Origin: Pseudomonas cuatrocienegasensis
Lineage (GTDB): Bacteria; Pseudomonadota; Gammaproteobacteria; Pseudomonadales; Pseudomonadaceae
DNA length: 64,000 bases
NCBI RefSeq assembly: GCF_900110925.1
Contig: NZ_FOFP01000014.1
Span: 1 to 64,000 of the forward strand
Direction: 5' to 3'
A program made the position numbers and the translations under genes. The notes below the pieces were generated by a model, which made no database searches, was not told the origin of the DNA, and worked only from the letters and a program-made list of their open reading frames with translations. Below, piece by piece: positions 1 through 8,758 of this stretch; the stretch's first letter is position 1; each line of letters starts with the position of its first letter.

Positions 1-91
1 CCAACGCAATACGAACATAGTTGGCACGCTTCACAGCTTCAAAAAACCAACCCATGACACGGGCTATGGGGTACGTATTTCGGGGGCAAGG

Positions 92-2899
92 TCAGTTGGC
101 CACGCTTAGCGGTGCCCCAATGTGCGAACTCCTTGAGATCGCCGCATAGGCCAGCATGTTGTCGCTCAACGCCTTCTCCAGGTACTTCTTACGGGCTCGC
201 TCAGGCATACCCATAGCCTTCGTGTGAGCGCTTGCGTAATAGAACGCTGTGGCCAGGCCCACCGAGATAACCACTTGCATGGTCTGGTCGAGGACTTGCC
301 CGTTGCGGGTTGCCTCCATCCAACCACGAGCCCCACGGCCATTGAGGCTCCTCAAGACAAACATCTTGAACTGAAGGGCCATCGCCCAGCCCGCCCCGTA
401 CTGCTTAGAGGGCGCATAGGACATCTTATGGGGGCGCAGCATGGTTTCATCTGCCACACGATCCCCGAGCCGGTAGAGGTCCATAGAGCGGACATCTGAG
501 GCCAGCCCCTCGGGGTTCTGAATGCGCCACTTGCCTGACTTCTTGTCCTGCTTGAAGTGGGCCTTGATGAGGTCCTGTATCCCCTTGAATTGCTCAGGGG
601 AAATCGAGGCAGAGCGCAGACGCTCAGGGCTGAACAGGTCAGTCACCTTGCCATTCAACGTGTGATCGATGAGGTCCACGAGGGCACCCTGGCGACCGGC
701 ATCCATGAGGTAGTTACCGGACTCCCTAAGCACCCAAGTGAATGGCGAATTAGCAGCCAGGAACCCCGTACCTGCTTTGATGGAGCCTGCCACCTGGGAC
801 ATCAGCTCATTGCTGTTCTGCCGAAGGCTGTCCACGAGGTCCTGACGGTCTGGCCTGATGAGGTCATCCAGCTCCTTACCGAACAACAAGCCGTGCATCT
901 GCTTGATGTCGTCAGGCTCAAGCCGAGCGTCTGCCGTGGACCACTTCTTGAGCAACGGGATGCCTTTAAGAAGCATCCGCTGGTGACCCTTAACGATCAA
1001 CGACGCGGCCTCAGTGATGTTCTGCACACCCATGTAGGCGTTCTTCGTCATGAAGCCGACATCATTCAGGGACCGCGCCAAGGTTGCCCACGCATCATCA
1101 GGGTCTCTACGAGCACGCCCGGTAAGCATCTTGATCGCATCGAGAAGGGCGTCAGTCTCCATTATGTCCTTCCCAGGGCCAGCCTTTTGGCGCATCCCGT
1201 TGACGAGGTTCTTCAGTTCCTTCGTGGTCTTCCCGGTGCCACCCATGATGGCGATGTCACCGTTCACCCTGCGGTCGTACTGTGGGACCACCCGAAGGAG
1301 GTTGAAGTCCCGAAGGTCGTTCACAGAGAACATCCCACCGTCAGGCGCTTGGATGGTCATATCAGAATCAAAGAGGTTCCGCGCTTCGAGGTAGTCGTTG
1401 TTCTCCAGGCCGGCACCATCCTTCAAATGTTCCTCTACAAGCGAGCTGGCGGTGAACCGGTTGGTGTGACTGATGCCATACGCCTTGTCATTGGCGTACT
1501 TCTCGACTGCTGCTTGAAGGTCCTCAGGGGTCAGTGGCTTGGCCTCAGGGTTACCCTTGTTGGCCTTCTCAAAGCCCTCTTGGATCATCTTGTCCACCCG
1601 CTGTTTCACATGGGGACGGCTCATATACGACGCCATCCACGAGTGAGCGATTGCCTGCTGTAGACCCTCCTCACCGCCGAACCTCTGGATCGCCTGGTGC
1701 TTCGCCGTGGTGCTGTACCGCTGCGGGAAGTACGAGGAGAAGTGCCGGGAGTCCTCCAGTAGGGCCTTAGCGCGGAGGTCTCCGAACTGTGCCGGGTTGG
1801 TGATGTAGTCCCACTTTTGATTCATGTGGGTACGCAGCTCTTCCAGCAACTTCATCTCAGGTGGTGTCAGCTTGGCTGGTTGCTGGGCTTCCAGGGCCTC
1901 CACTACGCGACGACTGATAAGCTCCTGCTTGGCACCCTTGGTCATCCGCTGGCCACGCCAGAAGGGGTCCTTCAGGGCCTCATCGAAGCCTTCGGACAGC
2001 TTGTTGTGGACCACGTTGTCCTGACTGCGAAGGCGTTCCGCGATGTCCGAGGCGGTCGCCCCAAACTTCCCATTTGAACCATCCTGATAACCCGTGGAAG
2101 ACCTGAAGAGGTCCCGAGCTAACGCCCGAGTTTCCTCGACCTTGGAACGACCCAGCCGTAAGCCGATCTCTGTGAGGCTACCCATAGTGAAACCACCAGC
2201 GGCCCGAGGGTTCTCGGCCTGGAGTTCCGCGAAGGTCTCAACGGTCTTTGGGTTTATCGGGTTGCCACCGCTGAGGATCGAACCGTCCATGGTACGGGCT
2301 GCGTCCGGGTCCCAGGGAACATCGAGGTAATCCCCGGCTGGCCCCTGCTTGACCTCTTCGCCCTCACGGAATGGCATAGCTGCGGGGTCTTCATCCAGGC
2401 CCTCCAAGCGCGCTTTCTCGCGGTTCTGTAGACGCTGAGTGGACCCATTTAGCAGGGACTGGAAGTCATGGGGAGCCATGAAGTCAATTGGGGCAAACTC
2501 AGGGGTATCAACTGGGGGCGCATCACTCGGCAGTTCCCACGAGGCAGGGGTATTAGGCCGAGCCCCGAGGAGCCCATTGAGCGTACCGCCGAAGGCAGCA
2601 CCACCCGCAATGGCCATCCCCAGGTGTTCCTCGCGGCCTGACACCTTGGCGGCACTCTGTTCCGAGAGGCCCCCGATGATGCCACCAGCAGCCGCACCAC
2701 CCAGAAGGCGGGACCCCAGGTTCCCCGCTGCACCCTTGGCGGGATTCACGAGGGAGTAGGGATCGCCCAGGGCAGCACCGAGGCCACCCACAAGGGCCGC
2801 ACCCATGCGATCACCTTGGGTGCTTTCGGCCATCTTCTGGTTCTCCATAGCGAGGGCCAGATTCTGATCGAAGTTCCTACGGTAGCCGCGAAGGACCAC
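92..2899 (-). CDS. C-terminal part of T7 gp16-like internal virion (DNA ejection) protein
   Basis: 935 residues from a GTG at 2899. The same frame is open upstream as far as a TAG at 2957-2959, which ends the transglycosylase ORF, so both were very probably one gene of about 1,231 codons (T7 gp16 has 1,318 aa). In podoviruses gp16 is ejected from the virion core and helps form the conduit for DNA across the cell envelope. The N-terminal part has an Ala/Gly-rich stretch (GAALVGGLGAALGDP), followed by a long, mostly soluble helical body. The C-terminus contains AAISRSSHIGAPLSVAN, a kind of ending I associate with gp16 homologues. After the TGA at 92-94 the same frame stays open to the window edge (MGWFFEAVKRANYVRIAL), so this stop may also be a mutation. 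Assignment rests on the linked transglycosylase domain, the size and the phage context. Confidence 0.7.
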   Translation of the reverse strand: MVLRGYRRNFDQNLALAMENQKMAESTQGDRMGAALVGGLGAALGDPYSLVNPAKGAAGNLGSRLLGGAAAGGIIGGLSEQSAAKVSGREEHLGMAIAGGAAFGGTLNGLLGARPNTPASWELPSDAPPVDTPEFAPIDFMAPHDFQSLLNGSTQRLQNREKARLEGLDEDPAAMPFREGEEVKQGPAGDYLDVPWDPDAARTMDGSILSGGNPINPKTVETFAELQAENPRAAGGFTMGSLTEIGLRLGRSKVEETRALARDLFRSSTGYQDGSNGKFGATASDIAERLRSQDNVVHNKLSEGFDEALKDPFWRGQRMTKGAKQELISRRVVEALEAQQPAKLTPPEMKLLEELRTHMNQKWDYITNPAQFGDLRAKALLEDSRHFSSYFPQRYSTTAKHQAIQRFGGEEGLQQAIAHSWMASYMSRPHVKQRVDKMIQEGFEKANKGNPEAKPLTPEDLQAAVEKYANDKAYGISHTNRFTASSLVEEHLKDGAGLENNDYLEARNLFDSDMTIQAPDGGMFSVNDLRDFNLLRVVPQYDRRVNGDIAIMGGTGKTTKELKNLVNGMRQKAGPGKDIMETDALLDAIKMLTGRARRDPDDAWATLARSLNDVGFMTKNAYMGVQNITEAASLIVKGHQRMLLKGIPLLKKWSTADARLEPDDIKQMHGLLFGKELDDLIRPDRQDLVDSLRQNSNELMSQVAGSIKAGTGFLAANSPFTWVLRESGNYLMDAGRQGALVDLIDHTLNGKVTDLFSPERLRSASISPEQFKGIQDLIKAHFKQDKKSGKWRIQNPEGLASDVRSMDLYRLGDRVADETMLRPHKMSYAPSKQYGAGWAMALQFKMFVLRSLNGRGARGWMEATRNGQVLDQTMQVVISVGLATAFYYASAHTKAMGMPERARKKYLEKALSDNMLAYAAISRSSHIGAPLSVAN

Positions 2900-2956
2900 A
2901 TCGTAATACTGAGGGGCCAGGCCCGAGGAGCGCAGCTTGTCGTAATCCTCGTCTTG

Positions 2957-3787
2957 CTAGTCACTCAAGCGGCCCATGTCGAACGGATCATTGAAGAGGT
3001 CCTGAACGACTGTATAGGTCTGCATGAAGTCAGCCTCGACGGGGGCTTCATTCACCGCACGGATCATCATGCCCAACACGGAGGTCTGGAGTTCTACCGA
3101 GGCGTTATTACCGGCCCCCTCGAAGAACCCACGGTCTTCATCGTCGGTCTTCCCAGTGGTCGCATACAGCTCCTGGGCGAAGGGTGTTGCTTTGGGCGCG
3201 ATGTCCTTACCGGTCATCCCAAAGGAGGCGAAGGTGTCCGGTACGTTCCCTGGGACAGCCTTAGGTGTTGCTTCAATACCAGCGGGTGCCTCAAAGCCGC
3301 CGTCTGGCTTTACGAAGGCATCCAGCTCAGCCTTCTTGCCTGTGTTGGTGACATCCATAAGCGCCTGAAGGTAACCCAGGCCCTCAGGGGAAACCCCGGT
3401 GAAGTCCCCACGGTCATACGCTTCGAGCTGCTTGCGGCCCACTCGGCCACCCCCTTGGTTGTACAGTAGGAGTGCCTTGAGTTCGTCACCACCGGCAATC
3501 TTGATGTTGTCCCGCATGTACCGAGCGGCTGCGTCGATGGACTTGGCGGGGTCGTAGAAGTCTTCATCTCGTTCCAGGCCGTAGGCAAGCCCGGTGTGCT
3601 TAGTGAACTGCCCGATGCCACGAGGCCCCGTAGGGCTCTGCGCGTTAGGGTTGAACGAGGATTCCTTAAAGAGCTGCTTGTGCAGGAGGTCGTAGGAGAC
3701 CCCGTGTGTTGCCGCTGCGGTTTGAATCAGGGAGTCGTAAGGACCCCCTTCGGCTTTGATCTTGGCGTAGTCGTTGGGCTGTTGCAT
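2957..3787 (-). CDS. Phage lytic transglycosylase domain, N-terminal part of split gp16-like protein
   Basis: 276 residues. Residues about 18-110 form an SLT-type (goose lysozyme fold) transglycosylase domain: KQLFKESSFNPNAQSPTG with the catalytic Glu in KESSF, then GIGQFTKHTGLAYGL, then AARYMRDN and ALLLYNQGGGRVG. It would cut peptidoglycan during DNA ejection, as the N-terminal domain of T7 gp16 does. A strong ribosome site (AGGAGGTGAACC on the minus strand) precedes the ATG. It ends at TAG 2957-2959, and the next 19 codons run in the same frame into the 935-residue ORF. An isolated SLT domain as the final product is less likely than a nonsense-mutated gp16. Confidence 0.8.
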   Translation of the reverse strand: MQQPNDYAKIKAEGGPYDSLIQTAAATHGVSYDLLHKQLFKESSFNPNAQSPTGPRGIGQFTKHTGLAYGLERDEDFYDPAKSIDAAARYMRDNIKIAGGDELKALLLYNQGGGRVGRKQLEAYDRGDFTGVSPEGLGYLQALMDVTNTGKKAELDAFVKPDGGFEAPAGIEATPKAVPGNVPDTFASFGMTGKDIAPKATPFAQELYATTGKTDDEDRGFFEGAGNNASVELQTSVLGMMIRAVNEAPVEADFMQTYTVVQDLFNDPFDMGRLSD

Positions 3788-3850
3788 GGTTCACCTCCTG
3801 GCGTGAGTTGGCGTGTGTGCCTGCCAGTGAGGGGTTTTGTTCATCCCACG

Positions 3851-4666
3851 TTAGAAAATAGTTTTCGAGACCTTGGCCACGCCATCGATCAGGTCTTTGA
3901 CCTGCTCCTGAGTTGGCTCAGATTCCTTGCTATGGTCACAGTTATTTCGTATGTCACCCAGATGTTGGTGGAAGCGCCATTGAGCCACGTCAATCACACT
4001 CGCAGCCTTCAAAGCCTCGTTGAAGTCCGAGATGGTTGGATGCTTTTTGGCTATCTTTATTCCATGGTTTTCGCAGACTTGGCCGAGATGTTTTTCAAGG
4101 ACAACACCGGCAATTGCACCAGCTGCACGCGTAAATTTGTGCTTGAGCAGCTCCCGTGCTGCCTCCAACTCTGAATCGAAAAGGTCGGCTTGAACGAGCA
4201 GTTTTATGTCAAAAAGTGAGCTGGTAAAGCGCTGTTTGATCGACTTGACTATTGCAATTTGAGCATCGAGTAGGGTTATCGCGGCACTCGCGTCAGCTAT
4301 CACCTGACCACCCCGTGTGGTTTGTATACCTTGTATAGCGTCTTCGATCCGGTAACTCTCGAAGTCAAGGCTTTTGCGGGTTTTAGGCTTGTCGTAGAGG
4401 CGCGTGAAGTCCCCAAGCCTGTCGGGCAGCAGCTGCTTAACGAGTGCGAGTGCTTCTGAGTACCACTGCTGGTAGACGTAGCGAAATAGGGGGAGGCCAT
4501 CTATGTACTCGTTGGCCTTATTAGAGTCGCCTATGTGTCGACTCATCGCTATTTCCTTGAATTGCCCTGGCATTGTTTGATTTAGAAGGCAGTCATGTAC
4601 TCGTCTTCCACGAGCGATTAGGTCGTCCAAGTCTGCTTTGTACTTATCTAAATTTGTGATAGCCAT
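3851..4666 (-). CDS. HEPN/DUF4145-like protein, possible prophage-carried defence ribonuclease
   Basis: 271 residues, mostly alpha-helical, no signal peptide. Near the C-terminus (residues 240-245) is RNNCDH, which fits the HEPN ribonuclease signature RNxxxH, in the helical setting typical of DUF4145-type C-termini (DIRNNCDHSKES, then EQVKDLIDGV). HEPN proteins often cleave RNA in toxin, abortive infection or anti-phage systems. It lies between the antirepressor remnant and the gp16-like gene, on the same strand, where T7-like phages have no essential counterpart, so it looks like an added (moron) gene. The start ATG at 4666 is 9 bases from the antirepressor stop. Function is inferred from one motif and location. 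A non-catalytic structural HEPN is possible. Confidence 0.5.
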   Translation of the reverse strand: MAITNLDKYKADLDDLIARGRRVHDCLLNQTMPGQFKEIAMSRHIGDSNKANEYIDGLPLFRYVYQQWYSEALALVKQLLPDRLGDFTRLYDKPKTRKSLDFESYRIEDAIQGIQTTRGGQVIADASAAITLLDAQIAIVKSIKQRFTSSLFDIKLLVQADLFDSELEAARELLKHKFTRAAGAIAGVVLEKHLGQVCENHGIKIAKKHPTISDFNEALKAASVIDVAQWRFHQHLGDIRNNCDHSKESEPTQEQVKDLIDGVAKVSKTIF

Positions 4667-4675
4667 GCGATTCCC

Positions 4676-5275
4676 TTACGTGGGCTTCTGAGTAAGAGCC
4701 AGCATACGGCGCGCATTTGTCGGCAACAAGCATCCGAGATGCCCTTCATAAGGGCTGACCTCAGGAACCACGGGAGCTGCAAGGCTAAAGGTCTTCGCTT
4801 GGAGTTCCTGGCGTAGGGACACAATCTCGCCGCGTAGAGACTTCAGTTCGTCCATGATTCCCTGGGCGATTGGGTTCTGGGAGTCCTCAGCGTTGAACTT
4901 ACCGGTCTTACGGATCGACGGAAGGACTTCCTCGGTGACCCACTTGCGGAAGGGCTCGGACTGTGGAGCGTGGCCGCTCAGCAGCATCCGGTAAACCTCG
5001 GACTCCGTGAACAGCACAGTGTTTGATTTTAAGCGCCGGCCCAGGCCGTCCGTGGGGAGACTTGTACACTCAAGATGTACAAGTGTCTTTAGGGATTACC
5101 CTGATCCGTGCAGCCTGCGGCCATTGCGCACAGACTGGCGAGGGTTAGCCAGACCAGATGCGGTAGCCACCTGCGTAGCCACAAAGATCAGATCATGCTC
5201 AGGGTGACCCACGAGGACATCCAGTTCGATGCCCATGAAGTTTCTCTTCTCAAAGCGCATTTTCTCGACCTTCAC
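4676..5275 (-). pseudogene. BRO-N domain phage antirepressor, broken by in-frame TAA
   Basis: One reading frame of 200 codons with a single internal stop, TAA at 5096-5098. The first part (GTG 5275, ribosome site GGAGG) carries the start of a BRO-N domain: MGIELDVLVGHPEHDLIFVA, then SGLANPRQSVRN. The second part, from about 5095, carries its end: LGRRLKSNTVLFTESEVYRM, then FRKWVTEEVLPSIRKTG, then a coiled coil (DELKSLRGEIVSLRQEL) and a short C-terminal tail. BRO-N proteins act as DNA-binding antirepressors in temperate phages. No frameshift is needed to join the halves; CAA to TAA is the simplest explanation. The GTG start overlaps the stop of the preceding small gene (GTGA). If not suppressed, the lytic switch of this prophage is probably inactive. 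Confidence 0.75.
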
Positions 5276-5466
5276 AGTGCCACCTCCACGCGACCCACGA
5301 TGTCCACGAGCTTGTAGACGTACTGGGTGGCGCCGATGGTGACCGTGAGAGTCCCCATGCACCCGGTGTCGAGGCTATAGGTCAGCTCTTCGTCGCCAGT
5401 GGGTTGGTGAAAGGTGGATTTGATCTCGTGGCCCTGGAGCTGGCCTTGGGTGGTCTTTGGGACCAT
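5272..5466 (-). CDS. Small hypothetical prophage protein
   Basis: 64 residues from ATG 5466, with no recognisable domain. It is short, beta-rich and uncharged in the middle (LTVTIGATQYVYKLVDIVG). Its stop overlaps the GTG start of the antirepressor frame (GTGA at 5272-5275), which suggests translational coupling and supports it being real. The ribosome site is weak. I do not recognise the family. Confidence 0.45.
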   Translation of the reverse strand: MVPKTTQGQLQGHEIKSTFHQPTGDEELTYSLDTGCMGTLTVTIGATQYVYKLVDIVGRVEVAL

Positions 5467-5497
5467 GCAATAAAAAGGGTCGACCCGACCCTGTTGG

Positions 5498-5650
5498 TTA
5501 TTGCTGACGCTTCTTCACTTCTGCGCCGCGCGCGGCCTTCTCGTGGTGGGTCTCAAGTAGACGGCGCTTCCAATCGGAGTCCCATAGGACCACTCCCAGG
5601 ACAATGCTGCATCCTATTACCCACAGGAAATCGCTTAGAGACGGGTCCAT
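5498..5650 (-). CDS. Small single-pass membrane protein of the prophage
   Basis: 50 residues from ATG 5650, chosen over the upstream GTG/ATG at 5758 because AAGGAG lies 7 bases before it. Residues about 8-24 (FLWVIGCSIVLGVVLW) form one membrane segment, followed by a basic cytoplasmic tail (KRRLLETHHEKAARGAEVKK). It lies in line with the integrases and the antirepressor. It could be a superinfection-exclusion or holin-like protein, but nothing in the sequence decides this. Confidence 0.45.
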   Translation of the reverse strand: MDPSLSDFLWVIGCSIVLGVVLWDSDWKRRLLETHHEKAARGAEVKKRQQ

Positions 5651-5711
5651 CAGTTCGCTCCTTGGTCGACCGGTCGATTCACTCCATGCCCCGACTGGTT
5701 TCCAAATAGGC

Positions 5712-5948
5712 TCATCGCGGCCTTCTCTCGCTTCCCTGCTTCGGCCAGGCATTACCAATCTGCTTTCGTCTGTAGGCCATCAGCGGCCAGTTGAGCACAG
5801 CCGTTAGCATGGCGACCCCGGCAAGCATCATCATTGGTGCCCCGAGGATCATCAAGGCAATCAAGAAGAGCACCAGCAGAAACGAGATGCCCTTAATAAG
5901 GATGTCCGCCAGGGCCAGCAATCGGTTACCTAAGGTTGACTGATTCAT
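5712..5948 (-). CDS. Small two-pass membrane protein of the prophage
   Basis: 78 residues with two hydrophobic segments (about 19-37, FLLVLFLIALMILGAP, and 39-57, MLAGVAMLTAVLNWPLM) and a basic C-terminal tail. Its ATG overlaps the stop of the upstream integrase by four bases (ATGA, 5945-5948), so it is very likely translated from the same message by coupling. No family recognised. Position and shape resemble small membrane proteins of lysogeny modules. Confidence 0.5.
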   Translation of the reverse strand: MNQSTLGNRLLALADILIKGISFLLVLFLIALMILGAPMMMLAGVAMLTAVLNWPLMAYRRKQIGNAWPKQGSERRPR

Positions 5949-7240
5949 ACGGTAGCCACCGCGAAGGAATCCCTTAACGCCGCTTCGAGTTTCCCAATAG
6001 CCAGACGCATATCGCCCCCGTAAAGGTCGAAGGTGATCGTCTGTGAGCTGTGCCCCAGGATGTCTTGGACGATGCTTACCTGAATGCCGTTGTGTTTCAT
6101 CAGGGACGCCAAGGAGTGCCGCAAGGAGTGGAACGTAAGCCCCTCACCGGACTCGACCCCAACGATATCCCGTAGGGTCTCATTGAGCACCCGAGTGAAG
6201 TTGTGACTAACACGGTCAAACAGCTTATCGGTGCAGGACTCAACGAACCGAAGGAACGCCTGTAGGTCGAACCCATAGGCTCCATCCACCAAGGGCACTA
6301 TGCGAGTCGAGTGCTTGTTCTTCAGTGACTTGTTCCCGGTCTCGTTAAGGTCGATAACAACAACGTCACCCACTTTGCGAACATCCTCCTTGGTCAACTG
6401 AAAGACCTCCCCAATGCGAGCCCCTGTGATGACACCCAGGGACATCGCCCAGCGCTTCCACGAGTCTTCTGGGAGCTGCCCCATGGCTTCCATCACCTTC
6501 GTTACCTGTGCTGGTGTGAACGCCTTACGGCCACTCTCAGCCCCCTTAGTGATCTTCAGGCCCTTGTTGTAGGTCTTTTCGAGATACCCGCTGTTCACCG
6601 CCCAGGTCAATATCGTTGATAGACGAGTTAGTAGCTTGTTCACGGTGAGCGGCTTACGACCTTCCATAAGCTTGGCCTTAAGGGTCGTCATGTCTTCCCG
6701 AGTGTGGGTCTTAAGGTCCAGCTCCTGGCCGGTGGAGTCAGTGAGTGCCGCTGAGAGGGTCTTACAGGCGCTCTTCATGTCACGCAGGGAAGCAGGCTTC
6801 ATCTGGTCTTGCCGTTCTGCGAGGTACAGTGCCGCAAGGTAGCTGAGGGTCACAGCCTTAGGCGCTGACTTTGGGGCTTCCACAGACGCCAATACAGGTT
6901 TCACCTCTTGTGGTCGAGGTGGGCATTCAGTGAGTGGCCATAGCAGCTTTCGCGGGAAGTCCCGCCAGTCCCGCCCATCGTTATTGTGTAGATCGAAGTC
7001 AACCATGAGCCAGAAAGACACCTGCTTGCATCGAAAGCACCGCGCCGCATCTACAGGATGAGTGCAGGTATATGGTTCTGCCCCGCTGGGGAAGTCGGTC
7101 CAGGGCTTTTCATACTCAACATCAGCGGCCTGATGGCAGTGTGGGCAGATGAATATGCCGATAGGATTGGACATCCCTTCAGCGTCATAGCTGGCCCTTA
7201 GTGCCGCAGCTTCAGCGCTTACAGTGACGAAGGCATTCAT
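5945..7240 (-). CDS. Tyrosine recombinase (phage integrase) with N-terminal zinc-ribbon-like region
   Basis: 431 residues. The C-terminal half is a tyrosine recombinase: GARIGE (first Arg), HSLRHS (HxxR box), LGHSS and the nucleophile Tyr in FDLYGGD. The central part (KPLTVNKLLTRLSTILTWAV) is the SAM-like core-binding domain. Unusually, residues about 32-75 hold paired cysteines, CPHC, then CTH, then CFRCKQ, a zinc-ribbon-like arrangement absent from the neighbouring integrase. It overlaps that integrase by four bases (ATGA at 7237-7240). The two share clear similarity in the core and catalytic domains, which suggests duplication. Likely role: site-specific integration or excision of the prophage in tesA, possibly together with its partner. 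Confidence 0.85.
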   Translation of the reverse strand: MNAFVTVSAEAAALRASYDAEGMSNPIGIFICPHCHQAADVEYEKPWTDFPSGAEPYTCTHPVDAARCFRCKQVSFWLMVDFDLHNNDGRDWRDFPRKLLWPLTECPPRPQEVKPVLASVEAPKSAPKAVTLSYLAALYLAERQDQMKPASLRDMKSACKTLSAALTDSTGQELDLKTHTREDMTTLKAKLMEGRKPLTVNKLLTRLSTILTWAVNSGYLEKTYNKGLKITKGAESGRKAFTPAQVTKVMEAMGQLPEDSWKRWAMSLGVITGARIGEVFQLTKEDVRKVGDVVVIDLNETGNKSLKNKHSTRIVPLVDGAYGFDLQAFLRFVESCTDKLFDRVSHNFTRVLNETLRDIVGVESGEGLTFHSLRHSLASLMKHNGIQVSIVQDILGHSSQTITFDLYGGDMRLAIGKLEAALRDSFAVATV

Positions 7241-8742
7241 TGAGCTTTCCCCTCGATGCCAGTGAGGTTGCCCAAAAGACCTTGCTTGATTGCTTCGTAA
7301 ACCCGTTGAATCGGCGCGCCTGAGCCGTAGTTGTCGTATGCGATGGTGCCCGACGACTGGCCAGCGGCTGCCTGCGCGAACGCCACAGGGACGCCTGCCT
7401 CCTGCATTGAGGAAATTAGGTGGTGACGCAGCGAATGCAGTGTCTGGTTCTCGCCTTTGCTGTTCCCCAGGACATCCTTGACCATCTGGTTGAGTCGCTT
7501 GCTGGCTTTGTCCGGTTGGATGCCATGGTCAGAGGGCAGGGCACCCGCTTGGACAGCCTCAAGGAACTCCGACAGGTTGAACTCGAGGGCTCCATCCACG
7601 AGAGGCACGAGGCGTTTGCTGTGCTTGTTCTTGATGGACTTACCGTCTTCATCTTCGTTGATGTCGATACACCACAGACCCGCTGACTGCTTGATGTCTG
7701 CCTTGGTCAGGTAACTGATTTCACCGATACGAGCCCCAGTGACGGCCAGAAGAGATAACGTCCAGCGCTCCCAGGAAGCTGAGGGCAGGGCGTGGGCGTG
7801 AGTCATCAGGGTTACGACTTGTTCCCGAGTGAATGTCACACGCTCGCTATCTGCGCCCTTGGTGAGCTTGAGTTTATCCGTGTGTTGCTTGGCGAGCTTT
7901 TCCGCCCGAACTGCCCAGGTCATAACCGCCCGAAGCTTGGCCAATAGGTTGTTCACGGTGGACGCCTTACGGCCTTCCAGTAGTTTGGCCCTGAGTGCCG
8001 CCATGTCCTCACGAGTGTGCACCCGAAGGTCTGTCACTCCGATGGCTGTGAAGGCGCGACCAATGACCGTATGGGCGGTAATAGCGGCTTTCCCGCTGCT
8101 TCCCTTGAGGTTGATGCTGTGTTCCGCCATGTAGAGGCTGGACAGCTCGTCCCAACTCAGGGGGTCTTGAGGTGCGCCTACAGATAGGGATAGACGCGCA
8201 TCATTTCCTCTATCGATTGGTTGAATATGATTTATCTTATCAATGATCGTAACCAGTGCCCCAGGACGGCCCTCAAGTCGCGCGTTTGCTGCTGCCATGA
8301 CGCTTTGACCGATAGAAAGCGCTCGGGTCTGTGCAAGGCTCAGGGTTCCCTGCTTGCTGAACTCTTTCAGGGCGCCATACATTTCTCGGTAGAACTCACT
8401 GTGCGTGAGGTCGGACCCTATGTCCCCGTGGGTGACCTCAAGGCACTCCTGGGTTATGGCCAGCAGCCGCGTCTTTAGCTCATCCCAGGTAGCCTCGGGG
8501 TTCCCAAGATGAAAGTAGGCAAGTGCCCGCTGGATGTTGCTTGAGATTTCCATGGCTATGGTTCTGTCAGTGGTACGAAGTGAGATCGTGAAGACCCCCG
8601 CTGTTTGGTTTCGGGGCCTGAAACGAAGGTAATAGCGCCCGTTGCGCCTGTAGTGCCAAGGCTTAGCGAGCTGAGTGGTCAGTCTGGGCGGCGCGGTTTG
8701 TAACAGACTTGTGTCACTTTGGGCACTCGATTTGATGGTCAT
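7237..8742 (-). CDS. Tyrosine recombinase (phage integrase) next to the attachment site
   Basis: 501 residues, first gene at the prophage end, starting about 40 bases from the tesA fragment. The N-terminus has a basic arm-binding stretch (WHYRRNGRYYLRFRPRN), then a core-binding domain (STVNNLLAKLRAVMTWAV). The catalytic domain has GARIGE, HSLRHH and Tyr in YDNYGSG. The usual GHSS box reads GQSS, so the third catalytic position (His or Trp in the family) is Gln. This could weaken catalysis, or the protein may act with the downstream paralogue. Ribosome site AAGGG precedes the ATG. Position next to the host junction is what is expected for the integrase that made the insertion. Confidence 0.85.
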   Translation of the reverse strand: MTIKSSAQSDTSLLQTAPPRLTTQLAKPWHYRRNGRYYLRFRPRNQTAGVFTISLRTTDRTIAMEISSNIQRALAYFHLGNPEATWDELKTRLLAITQECLEVTHGDIGSDLTHSEFYREMYGALKEFSKQGTLSLAQTRALSIGQSVMAAANARLEGRPGALVTIIDKINHIQPIDRGNDARLSLSVGAPQDPLSWDELSSLYMAEHSINLKGSSGKAAITAHTVIGRAFTAIGVTDLRVHTREDMAALRAKLLEGRKASTVNNLLAKLRAVMTWAVRAEKLAKQHTDKLKLTKGADSERVTFTREQVVTLMTHAHALPSASWERWTLSLLAVTGARIGEISYLTKADIKQSAGLWCIDINEDEDGKSIKNKHSKRLVPLVDGALEFNLSEFLEAVQAGALPSDHGIQPDKASKRLNQMVKDVLGNSKGENQTLHSLRHHLISSMQEAGVPVAFAQAAAGQSSGTIAYDNYGSGAPIQRVYEAIKQGLLGNLTGIEGKAQ

Positions 8743-8758
8743 TGGCTGGAACCCTTGA

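Noticed and set aside
2957..5098. Programmed stop-codon recoding in the prophage
   Set aside because: Both TAG and TAA (and perhaps TGA) are involved, and no suppressor tRNA is seen in the window. Loss of function by C to T changes is simpler, though tests are noted in the findings.
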